Source of the DNA: Oscillospiraceae bacterium
GTDB lineage: Bacteria > Bacillota > Clostridia > Oscillospirales > Oscillospiraceae
Assembly (NCBI GenBank): GCA_017557265.1
Contig: JAFZAM010000027.1
Span: forward strand, 1 to 6,036
Direction: 5' to 3'
DNA length: 6,036 bases
In this document: piece after piece, positions 1 to 4,834 of the stretch
Numbering within the stretch: the first letter of the stretch is position 1
Layout: each line of letters begins with the position of its first letter
Notes under the pieces: generated by a model
What the model saw: the letters and a program-made list of their open reading frames with translations, nothing else
Databases searched by the model: none
Told to the model about the DNA's origin: nothing
Made by a program: the position numbers and the translations under genes

Positions 1-753
1 CATCCTGCCGACGGTCGCCTCCTCGCGGGTCAGGCCGAGTTGCTCGGCCCACGCCGTGCGCACGGCCGGCGCGCCCTGGACGACGGTCGTTATCTCGGGA
101 TCCTCGAGCGCGGCGGTGACCTTAGCGGTGTCGTCGCGGATGGAGAGGGCGCCGGTCGGGCAGTGGGTTATGCACTGTCCGCAGAGGGCGCAGTCGGCGT
201 CGGTGAAGGCGCGGTTGAGGCGCACGCCGACGGTGGTGCGCGAGCCGCTGCCCTTGACGTCCCAGACCTTCAGGGTCTGTATCTTGTCGCAGACCTCGAT
301 GCAGCGCATGCACTTGATGCACTTGCTCTCCTTGCGGATGAGGTAGCTGTTTTCGGGCCACTCGTTCTTTTTGACGTCCTTGGGATAGGGATTGTCGATG
401 ACGTTGAGCTCCGAGGCGAGGTCCTGCAGGTGGCAGTTTTGCGAGCGGACGCAGGTCGTGCAGTCGCCGTCGTGCTGGGAGAGTATGAGCTTGAGGTTGG
501 TCTCGCGGGCGGTCTTGGCCCTGTGGGAATTGGTATGGACGACCATGCCCTCGGCGGCCTTCTCCGTGCAGGAGGGGACGAGGCGCTCGAAGCCGTCGAT
601 CTCGACGACGCAGATGCGGCAGGCGGAGATCTCGTTTACGCCCTTGAGATAGCAGAGGGTCGGGATCTTTATCCCGAGGGAGGCCGCGGCCTCAAGTATC
701 GTGGAGCCCTCCGGGACGATGGCCTCGCGGCCGTCTATAGTAAGTCTTACCAT
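1..753 (-). CDS. hydA: [FeFe] hydrogenase catalytic subunit, N-terminal 251 residues (runs off left edge)
   Basis: This is the N-terminal electron-transfer half of an [FeFe] hydrogenase, a cytoplasmic enzyme that interconverts H+ and H2. In order there is a [2Fe-2S] ferredoxin domain (Cys34, Cys45, Cys48, Cys62), the His-Cys3 [4Fe-4S] module (His94, Cys98, Cys101, Cys107) and a two-cluster [4Fe-4S] ferredoxin domain (Cys145/148/151/155 and Cys188/191/194/198). The start of the H-cluster domain follows, with the stretch VVQGAPAVRTAW at about 224-235, which is typical of hydrogenases rather than NuoG or formate dehydrogenase. The three H-cluster cysteine motifs would lie beyond the left edge, so catalytic competence cannot be checked. 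The ATG overlaps the stop of the upstream flavoprotein gene by 7 bp, and a GGAGGGAG-like ribosome site lies inside that gene's end, so translation is probably coupled. The module order matches the multi-cluster HydA/HndD type of soluble NAD(P)- or ferredoxin-linked enzymes. The subgroup is not certain. Confidence 0.93.
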   Translation of the reverse strand, partial: MVRLTIDGREAIVPEGSTILEAAASLGIKIPTLCYLKGVNEISACRICVVEIDGFERLVPSCTEKAAEGMVVHTNSHRAKTARETNLKLILSQHDGDCTTCVRSQNCHLQDLASELNVIDNPYPKDVKKNEWPENSYLIRKESKCIKCMRCIEVCDKIQTLKVWDVKGSGSRTTVGVRLNRAFTDADCALCGQCITHCPTGALSIRDDTAKVTAALEDPEITTVVQGAPAVRTAWAEQLGLTREEATVGRM

Positions 754-2579
754 TTGGTCTCTCTCCCTCCTCTGAAGTTGCCGAAGCCGAAGTAGTCGCA
801 GTGCAGGCAGCGGGAGGATTCCAGCTCCGCCTGCTTGCAGGACATGCCGAGCTCGATGACCTTGAAATCGTTCTTTCTCTCATAGACCTCGCGCACGTGC
901 AGGTTCACGCGGCCGCGCGGCACGACGCTGTTTATCTTCGGCGCGGGCAGGACGACGTCCGTGGATATCTCGTGCCTGAAGCCGAGAAACTCGTCGATGT
1001 TGGCCGCGGCGACCTTGCCGGCCGCTATGGCGCGGATGGCGGTCGCGGGACCGGTCACGCAGTCGCCGCCGGCGAATATCTTTTCGTCGCCGACCTGCGC
1101 GTCGTCGCCGGCCATGATGGAGCCGCGCTTGACGGTTATGCCGGACTCCTCGAAGTGGCGGGACTCGATGCCCTGACCGACGGCGAGGATTATGAGGTCG
1201 GCCTCAAGCCTGAGCTCGCGGCCCTCGGCGTCGGAGACGGAGGGTCGCCCGCTCTTGTCGTAGACGCCGGGGTCCTGAGGCCTTACCCAGAGGGCGACGG
1301 CGTTGCCGTTCTCGTCCGCCTCGATGCGGACGGGGGCGACCATGGTATAGAGCTCGACGCCCTCGGCTATGGTGCCCTCTATCTCCTCGGGAAGGGCGGT
1401 CATGTCGGACTGGCGGCGGCGGTAGACGCAGCTGACCTTCTCCGCGCCGAGACGGACCGCCGAGCGGTTGACGTCCATTGCGACGTTGCCGCCGCCGATG
1501 ACGACGACCTTCTTGCCCGTGAGGTCCGGCAGCTGCTCGTCGCCTATGCTGCGCAGCAGCTCGACGGCGGACATGACGTTGCCGCTGTCCTCGCCCGGGA
1601 TGCCGGCCTTGCGGTCGGTCTGGGCGCCGATGGCTATGTAGACGGCGTCGTAGTCGGCCTTTATCTGCTCCATGGTTATATCCTTGCCGACCTCGACCTC
1701 GGTATGCACCTCCACGCCGACGGCGAGGATGGCGTTTATCTCCTTATCGAGCTCCTTGCGCGGCAGGCGGTAACTCGGGATGCCGTAGCGGAGCATGCCG
1801 CCGAGCCTCTTGTGCCTCTCGAAGACCGTCACGGAGTGGCCCATGAGGCGGAGGTAATATGCCGCCGAAAGCCCGCTCGGGCCGCCGCCGATGACGGCGA
1901 CGCGCTTGCCGGTCGCCTCTGCGCACTCGGGGACGGGCAGGGTGCCCGCCTGCTTGACCGCGAACTTTTTCAGCGCGCGGATGTTGACGGGGTCGTCTAT
2001 CATGCTGCGGCGGCACCTGCTCTCGCAGGGATGCTCGCAGATGTAGGCGCAGGCCAGCGGGAAGGGATTGTCCTTGAGGATGAGCCGCACGGCGTCCGCG
2101 GGACGGCCGTCGGCGATGAGGGAGATGTAGCCCGGGACGTCGACGCCCGCCGGGCAGAGCGTGATGCAGGGGACGGAGTTGCGGTGTGAGGCGAGGCACT
2201 GGTGGCGCAGGATGTGCTCCTTGAAGTCGTCCTCGAAGCCGGCCATGCCGTTGAGGACGAGCGTCGCGGCGTTGAAGCCTATGGCGCAGTCGGCGCTGTC
2301 GACGATGTTGCGCGCGGTGGCCTTGATGCGCTCGAGCGTCTCCATCGTCGCCTCGCCGTCGAGCACCTGCCGCAGAAGCGCGGAGAGCTGGCCGAGGCCT
2401 ATCCTGCAGGGCGTGCATTTCCCGCAGGACTGGGCGTGGCACAGGTTCAGAAAGCTGAGCGTGATGTCGATCGGACACAGTCCCGAGGGGCTCGCCGCGA
2501 TGCGGCGCTCCATCCCCGCGTACATGTTGTCCACAAGCTCCTGAGCCTGGCTTTTGGTTCTGATCTTAAGTCTGCTCAT
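747..2579 (-). CDS. Iron-sulfur flavoprotein: NuoF-type C-terminal [4Fe-4S] segment fused to a GltD/NfnB-like NAD(P)H oxidoreductase
   Basis: This 610-residue cytoplasmic protein is the likely electron partner of the adjacent hydrogenase. Residues about 10-115 resemble the C-terminal [4Fe-4S] domain of NuoF/HydB, with SCGKCTPCR (Cys52, Cys55, Cys58) and a distant Cys98. Residues about 125-210 form the cysteine-rich N-terminal module of GltD, NfnB and dihydropyrimidine dehydrogenase (Cys128, 138, 142, 177, 181, 185, 189), expected to carry two [4Fe-4S] clusters. An FAD-binding Rossmann motif (GGGPSG, 231-236) follows, then a nucleotide-binding one (GGGNVA, 362-367) with a downstream Arg cluster (387-389) that favours NADPH, and the second FAD signature GGDC (504-507). 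A C-terminal Cys591-x2-Cys594 pair may bind metal. The FMN/NADH-binding core of NuoF is absent, so NAD(P)H chemistry must use the GltD-like part. The start is ATG with AGAGGT about 11 nt upstream. Electron bifurcation is inferred from family and context. Simple hydrogenase-NADPH transfer or a glutamate-synthase-like role are alternatives. Confidence 0.9.
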   Translation of the reverse strand: MSRLKIRTKSQAQELVDNMYAGMERRIAASPSGLCPIDITLSFLNLCHAQSCGKCTPCRIGLGQLSALLRQVLDGEATMETLERIKATARNIVDSADCAIGFNAATLVLNGMAGFEDDFKEHILRHQCLASHRNSVPCITLCPAGVDVPGYISLIADGRPADAVRLILKDNPFPLACAYICEHPCESRCRRSMIDDPVNIRALKKFAVKQAGTLPVPECAEATGKRVAVIGGGPSGLSAAYYLRLMGHSVTVFERHKRLGGMLRYGIPSYRLPRKELDKEINAILAVGVEVHTEVEVGKDITMEQIKADYDAVYIAIGAQTDRKAGIPGEDSGNVMSAVELLRSIGDEQLPDLTGKKVVVIGGGNVAMDVNRSAVRLGAEKVSCVYRRRQSDMTALPEEIEGTIAEGVELYTMVAPVRIEADENGNAVALWVRPQDPGVYDKSGRPSVSDAEGRELRLEADLIILAVGQGIESRHFEESGITVKRGSIMAGDDAQVGDEKIFAGGDCVTGPATAIRAIAAGKVAAANIDEFLGFRHEISTDVVLPAPKINSVVPRGRVNLHVREVYERKNDFKVIELGMSCKQAELESSRCLHCDYFGFGNFRGGRETKW

Positions 2580-2614
2580 TGTCGTTTCTTACCTCTGTTT
2601 CCGGATGTTTTGGG

Positions 2615-2693
2615 GGATCGCGATATTTTTAAACGTACGCTCGCGGTACGTTCAAGCCGCTTTGAATTCTGCGTAAAAACCGCCGTGCGATCC
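2615..2693 (-). promoter_or_regulatory. Structured 5' leader of the hydrogenase operon (possible orphan cis-regulatory RNA)
   Basis: Between the promoter and the ribosome site of the flavoprotein gene, about 80 nt can fold into nested helices. The closing stem is a perfect 7-bp pairing of 2615-2621 (GGATCGC) with 2687-2693 (GCGATCC). Inside it a 6-bp A/T stem pairs 2626-2631 with 2674-2679. Immediately next to that is a 7-bp hairpin, 2632-2638 (AACGTAC) with 2646-2652 (GTACGTT), and then a smaller hairpin 2653-2656/2660-2664 with a bulge. The arrangement resembles a three-way junction with the A/T stem abutting the hairpin. I do not recognise it as a known riboswitch class. No clear U-tract terminator follows, so if it regulates, translation or RNA stability is likelier. 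Confidence 0.45.
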
Positions 2694-2710
2694 AGTTTGC
2701 ACCAAGTTTA

Positions 2711-2739
2711 AAGATACCATCAGCGCAGTTCAATGTCAA
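2711..2739 (-). promoter_or_regulatory. SigA-type promoter of the flavoprotein-hydrogenase operon
   Basis: Read on the minus strand, a perfect -35 box TTGACA (2734-2739) is followed by a 17-nt spacer and the -10 box TATCTT (2711-2716). An extended TGG sits directly upstream of the -10 box. Transcription would start near 2704, giving a leader of about 125 nt before the ATG at 2579. The promoter lies just downstream of the transglutaminase gene's terminator, so the redox operon is an independent transcription unit. Confidence 0.8.
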
Positions 2740-2773
2740 GCTTTCCGCCCCTCCCCTCTCCCCGTTTTATTTT

Positions 2774-2801
2774 TCATTATTCATTCTTCATTTTTCAGTC
2801 T
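2774..2801. repeat. Four degenerate 7-bp tandem repeats (TCATTNT)
   Basis: Four consecutive heptamers are visible: TCATTAT, TCATTCT, TCATTTT and TCAGTCT. They sit in an AT-rich spacer between a terminator and the promoter of the next operon. They could be an upstream activating (UP-like) tract for the promoter at 2711-2739, or simple low-complexity sequence. The first three units are nearly identical and the fourth has drifted. Confidence 0.6.
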
Positions 2802-2813
2802 TAAATAAAGTTG

Positions 2814-2837
2814 TCCCCCGGGATATTTCCCGGGGGA
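2814..2837 (-). terminator. GC-rich hairpin terminator after the transglutaminase gene
   Basis: A perfect 10-bp stem, TCCCCCGGGA (2814-2823) with TCCCGGGGGA (2828-2837), closes a 4-nt loop. On the minus strand it is followed by CAACTTTATTT, an imperfect T-tract starting a few bases after the stem. It lies 77 nt after the stop of the secreted transglutaminase gene and upstream of the next promoter, as expected for a transcription terminator. The weak T-run lowers confidence in pure intrinsic termination. Confidence 0.75.
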
Positions 2838-2853
2838 ACTTAATGGAGGAGCC

Positions 2854-2896
2854 GCGGCAGAAAGGCATGCCGCAGCCTTCGCCCGACAAACGGGCG
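2854..2896 (-). other. Two 3'-UTR stem-loops between the transglutaminase stop and its terminator
   Basis: Just after the stop codon, two perfect 6-bp hairpins lie in tandem. CGCCCG/CGGGCG pairs 2880-2885 with 2891-2896 around a 5-nt loop, and GCGGCA/TGCCGC pairs 2854-2859 with 2868-2873 around an 8-nt loop. With the terminator hairpin downstream they make a three-hairpin 3' UTR. They may protect the mRNA 3' end or be part of a 3'-derived small RNA; nothing in the sequence decides between these. Confidence 0.5.
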
Positions 2897-2913
2897 TGAC
2901 CCTTGCGCTCGAA

Positions 2914-3744
2914 TTAAGACTGCTTGATATAGCCGCCGGCGGCGGTCGCGTTGATGACGATCTCGTCGAGGCTCCCGGCCTCTTCGTAGCTGACGCGGCA
3001 GACGCCGGCCGTGACGTCGAAGCTGACCCACGCCCCGCCGGTGTAGGCGGCGTTCCAGGCGTGGTACACGCCGGCGCGGTAGCCGCGGTCTATCCTGCAG
3101 GGGATGCCCTGCGAGCGGCACATCGCGGCGAAGAGCGCGCTCATGTCGTAGCAGACGCCCTTTTTCGCCTCGAGGACGGAGTTGGTGTTCGGGACGTAGT
3201 TCTTGACGCCGCCGGCGCTGACCTTCGCGGCGAAGTCGTAGTCGTAATCGAAGTTCGCGGCTATGTAGTTATAGACGGCGACGAGCTTGTCGGCGTCGGT
3301 CTCGAGACCCTCGCAGAGCTCGGCGGCCTTCATGCCGACGGAGTCGTTCGGGGAGAAGGTTATCTCCGTCGTGCTGACTCTGTACTGCGCGAGCGGATCG
3401 AGCTCCTTGATATAGACGCTGCGGGAGAGGAGCTTCCTGTACGAGGTGCCGCTGACGTTGCGGAACAGCGATACGGTATAGTTGCCGGGGCCCATCGTGA
3501 ACGTATAGTAGCCGACGGTGCCGGGGACGTAGTCGTAATAGACCTTGCCGGCGGTCGCGTGGGTGACGCAGACCTTCATCTTGACGCCGAGATCGGCGTT
3601 GTGCTCGACGGAGAACCAGCCCTCGGAGGCCTTGCCGAGGTTTATCTCCTCGGGCTCCGCGGCGAGCGCGGAGAACGGGAGCACGAGAGAGAACAGGACC
3701 AGAATAAACAGAAAAACGCCTAGAATACGGCCTATCTGCTTCAT
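2914..3744 (-). CDS. Exported transglutaminase-like (papain-fold) protein
   Basis: This is a 276-residue protein with a clear Sec signal peptide: basic MKQIGR, a hydrophobic core at about 8-24, and a likely cleavage after SALA or SALAA at about 28-29. Residues about 30-130 are rich in aromatic and beta-type patterns and look like an Ig/fibronectin-like sandwich. Residues about 145-250 form a transglutaminase core with the catalytic triad Cys198 (KKGVCYDMSALF), His228 (YHAWNA) and Asp243 (WVSFDVT). Such domains act as cysteine peptidases or amidases, or cross-link proteins; the substrate here is unknown. The C-terminus has no sortase signal or anchor, so it should be released or wall-associated. 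The start is ATG, preceded by AAAGGAG 6 nt upstream. It has its own promoters, a c-di-GMP-I riboswitch against its ribosome site, and its own terminator, so it is monocistronic and probably tied to the motile-to-sessile switch. Confidence 0.9.
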   Translation of the reverse strand: MKQIGRILGVFLFILVLFSLVLPFSALAAEPEEINLGKASEGWFSVEHNADLGVKMKVCVTHATAGKVYYDYVPGTVGYYTFTMGPGNYTVSLFRNVSGTSYRKLLSRSVYIKELDPLAQYRVSTTEITFSPNDSVGMKAAELCEGLETDADKLVAVYNYIAANFDYDYDFAAKVSAGGVKNYVPNTNSVLEAKKGVCYDMSALFAAMCRSQGIPCRIDRGYRAGVYHAWNAAYTGGAWVSFDVTAGVCRVSYEEAGSLDEIVINATAAGGYIKQS

Positions 3745-3750
3745 GAGATA

Positions 3751-3757
3751 CTCCTTT
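3751..3757 (-). promoter_or_regulatory. Ribosome binding site abutting the riboswitch
   Basis: AAAGGAG on the minus strand lies 6 nt before the ATG at 3744 and begins immediately after the aptamer's conserved UUACCG end. The segment GAGUAUC (3753-3747), which includes the last part of this site, is complementary to GGUACUC (3847-3841) just 5' of the aptamer, with one G-U pair. A helix closing the aptamer could therefore mask the site. Confidence 0.8.
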
Positions 3758-3838
3758 CGGTAACTGGCTGCCGTGCCCTTTCGGGTTTAGGCCCTGTAGC
3801 TTTGCGTCACAGCCTTTCGACTGCTTTGCTATTGTCGT
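3758..3838 (-). promoter_or_regulatory. Cyclic-di-GMP-I (GEMM-I) riboswitch
   Basis: The minus-strand RNA carries the hallmarks of the class I c-di-GMP aptamer in the right order. First comes GCAAA, then a P2 helix capped by a GAAA tetraloop (tetraloop at 3815-3818). The invariant GACGCAAAGC follows (3799-3808), then GGGCCUAA, a P3 apical helix CCC-GAAA-GGG (loop at 3779-3782), GGCAGCC, and the closing UUACCG (3758-3763). The class binds the bacterial second messenger c-di-GMP. The aptamer ends where the Shine-Dalgarno sequence of the transglutaminase gene begins, and no terminator hairpin with a U-tract intervenes. Control is therefore most simply translational, with ligand binding expected to hide the ribosome site (OFF), although the direction is inferred. 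Confidence 0.93.
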
Positions 3839-3840
3839 TT

Positions 3841-3991
3841 GAGTACCGGGCAGCGGACCGCTTCCGGCGCTCGAAAATGACGTAAATAGATTTTCGGGAT
3901 TCGCTTATCCGGGGACTTTGCTCTCTCACGCTCCTTTCTGCCCTCGCGGGCGGGGGATAAACGTATTTCACGGGTCGCCCCGCTTATTCCG
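3841..3991 (-). other. Structured upstream leader of the riboswitch mRNA; no convincing gene
   Basis: About 150 nt of transcribed leader lie between the predicted start site (near 3992) and the aptamer. Several helices are visible: GCGGGG/CCCCGC (3950-3955 with 3978-3983), GCCC/GGGC (3940-3943 with 3948-3951, competing with the previous stem), CGAAAAT/ATTTTCG (3872-3878 with 3890-3896), and AGCG/CGCT (3852-3855 with 3859-3862) flanked by CCGG/CCGG. A 40-codon frame starting at GTG 3929 is open through this region but has a poorly spaced ribosome site. The part at 3841-3847 could pair with the ribosome site region. No known RNA class was recognised beyond the aptamer itself. Confidence 0.5.
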
Positions 3992-3998
3992 TACGAGT

Positions 3999-4028
3999 AT
4001 CATACACGAAGGCGCGACGGTTTGTCAA
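3999..4028 (-). promoter_or_regulatory. Promoter P1 of the riboswitch-transglutaminase unit
   Basis: On the minus strand a perfect -35 TTGACA (4023-4028), an 18-nt spacer and a -10 TATGAT (3999-4004, five of six consensus bases) are present. Transcription would begin near 3992, about 250 nt before the start codon, so the whole riboswitch is transcribed. Confidence 0.8.
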
Positions 4029-4069
4029 CATAAAATTACAAAAAAGTTTACAAAAACGCAAATTTTATG
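4029..4069. repeat. 9-bp perfect inverted repeat spanning the promoter region
   Basis: CATAAAATT (4029-4037) and AATTTTATG (4061-4069) are perfect inverted copies, with centres about 32 bp apart, close to three helical turns. The left arm adjoins the -35 box of the downstream promoter and the right arm adjoins and overlaps that of the upstream promoter. This fits a dimeric regulator's operator or symmetric UP-like tracts. Three TTACAAAAA copies (starting at 4036, 4048 and 4078) lie in and next to it. Confidence 0.55.
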
Positions 4070-4073
4070 TCAA
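4045..4073 (-). promoter_or_regulatory. Promoter P2 upstream of P1 for the same unit
   Basis: A second minus-strand promoter has a perfect -35 TTGACA (4068-4073), a 17-nt spacer and -10 TAAACT (4045-4050, four of six). Its predicted start near 4038 lies 10 bp upstream of P1's -35 box, so polymerases at the two promoters would interfere or act as alternatives. It lies just downstream of the HD gene's terminator. Confidence 0.6.
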
Positions 4074-4081
4074 ACAGTTAC

Positions 4082-4116
4082 AAAAACGGCCCCCGGAGGG
4101 TCCCGGGAGCCGTTTT
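4082..4116 (-). terminator. Strong intrinsic terminator of the HD-domain gene
   Basis: A 14-bp stem (4083-4096 with 4103-4116, one G-U pair when read on the minus strand) closes a 6-nt loop. It ends in a T-run on the minus strand. It lies 8 nt past the stop codon at 4125. The stem is flanked by A and T runs on both sides and may act in both directions, although no plus-strand gene approaches it. Confidence 0.92.
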
Positions 4117-4124
4117 CAGGCAAT

Positions 4125-4772
4125 TCAGAGCACTTTTTCGCTCCTGTCGAGCTGGGCGAGGAGCTTTTCGTAAAAGCCGATATAGTATTCGATGCGCTGC
4201 CGCCAGAGCTCCCGCGCGGTCGCCGTCGCGAACTCTATATCGAGAAAGCTCCGCAGCTGCGCGAGGCGGCTTTCGACGTGCTCGCGCTGCTCCGCGGGCC
4301 CGAGCTCGGTATACTTCGCGGCGGCGAGGTTCTCGTGGATGCGGTAGGCGTCGAAGCGGTCGATGTTGTCCGCGTCGCAGACCGAGCGCGCGAACGCCGT
4401 CCGCTCGCCCTCGAAGTCCGCCTCGTCGTCGACGTGGATGGCGATGCCGAAGCAGATATCCGCGACGCGGTCCTCCGGGAGGCCGAGCGAGCGCAGGAAG
4501 GGCCGCGCTATCCGCGCCGACGTGCGGCCGTGCTCGCGCCAGCCGTCCTCGCCGAACTCCTCGCAGTAGGAGACGTCGTGCAGCAGGCAGGCTATGACGA
4601 ACTCCGTCTCGTCGAAGCCCTCCGCGCGGGCTATATCGCGCCCGACGTTCGCGACGCGGTAGGTGTGCGCGAGGCGGTAGCGCTTCGCCTCCGGGTGCTC
4701 GGTCAGGTACCGCCCGCCGTCGAACTTCTCCTTGACGAACTCCTCAGTCTTCTTTATAAGGTCCTCTCTCAC
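4125..4772 (-). CDS. HD-domain metal-dependent phosphohydrolase
   Basis: The 215-residue soluble protein has the HD superfamily metal-site pattern: His36 in RLAHTYRVANVGRDIA, the His65-Asp66 pair in CLLHDVSY, His81 (WREHGRTS), His113 (AIHVDD) and the late acidic motif CDADNID with Asp133/Asp135. Length and motif spacing resemble small YedJ-like HD hydrolases, which act on phosphate esters or nucleotides. No substrate can be named. It lacks the GYP motif of c-di-GMP phosphodiesterases. I chose the GTG at 4772 because GGAGGAGG lies 7 nt upstream. The in-frame ATG at 4841 would add 23 atypical residues, lacks a ribosome site and would overlap the likely promoter. The gene is monocistronic, transcribed away from the sortase gene, and ends in a strong terminator. 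Confidence 0.88.
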   Translation of the reverse strand: MREDLIKKTEEFVKEKFDGGRYLTEHPEAKRYRLAHTYRVANVGRDIARAEGFDETEFVIACLLHDVSYCEEFGEDGWREHGRTSARIARPFLRSLGLPEDRVADICFGIAIHVDDEADFEGERTAFARSVCDADNIDRFDAYRIHENLAAAKYTELGPAEQREHVESRLAQLRSFLDIEFATATARELWRQRIEYYIGFYEKLLAQLDRSEKVL

Positions 4773-4805
4773 AGCCGCGCCTCCTCCGGTCGTTTTACAT
4801 ATTCT

Positions 4806-4834
4806 ATCATATCCGCGCCGGTTTTCATAGTCCC
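4806..4834 (-). promoter_or_regulatory. Candidate promoter of the HD-domain gene
   Basis: The minus strand has a good -10 TATGAT (4806-4811, five of six) with a 17-nt spacer to a poor -35 GGGACT (4829-4834, only the central GAC matching). TAGAAT a few bases further downstream is an alternative -10. The start near 4799 gives a leader of about 27 nt, which agrees with the GTG start. The weak -35 box lies inside the 24-bp tandem repeat. Confidence 0.5.

Noticed and set aside
801..2189. 462-codon plus-strand open frame opposite the flavoprotein gene
   Set aside because: The minus-strand frame has complete domain signatures. The plus-strand translation is a low-complexity Ala/Asp/Val/Gly-rich mirror of it, as expected from GC-rich codon bias.
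2580..2740. Rex-type redox operator before the hydrogenase operon
   Set aside because: No TTGTTAA-N4-TTAACAA-like dyad is present. The only clear dyad is AACGTAC/GTACGTT, which does not resemble it.
2914..3744. Transglutaminase-like protein as a sortase substrate
   Set aside because: The C-terminus (AGGYIKQS) has no sorting motif, hydrophobic helix or basic tail.
4125..4772. HD-domain protein as a c-di-GMP phosphodiesterase (HD-GYP) pairing with the riboswitch
   Set aside because: The sequence after the HD pair lacks the GYP motif and its spacing. It fits a generic small HD hydrolase, so no c-di-GMP role is claimed.
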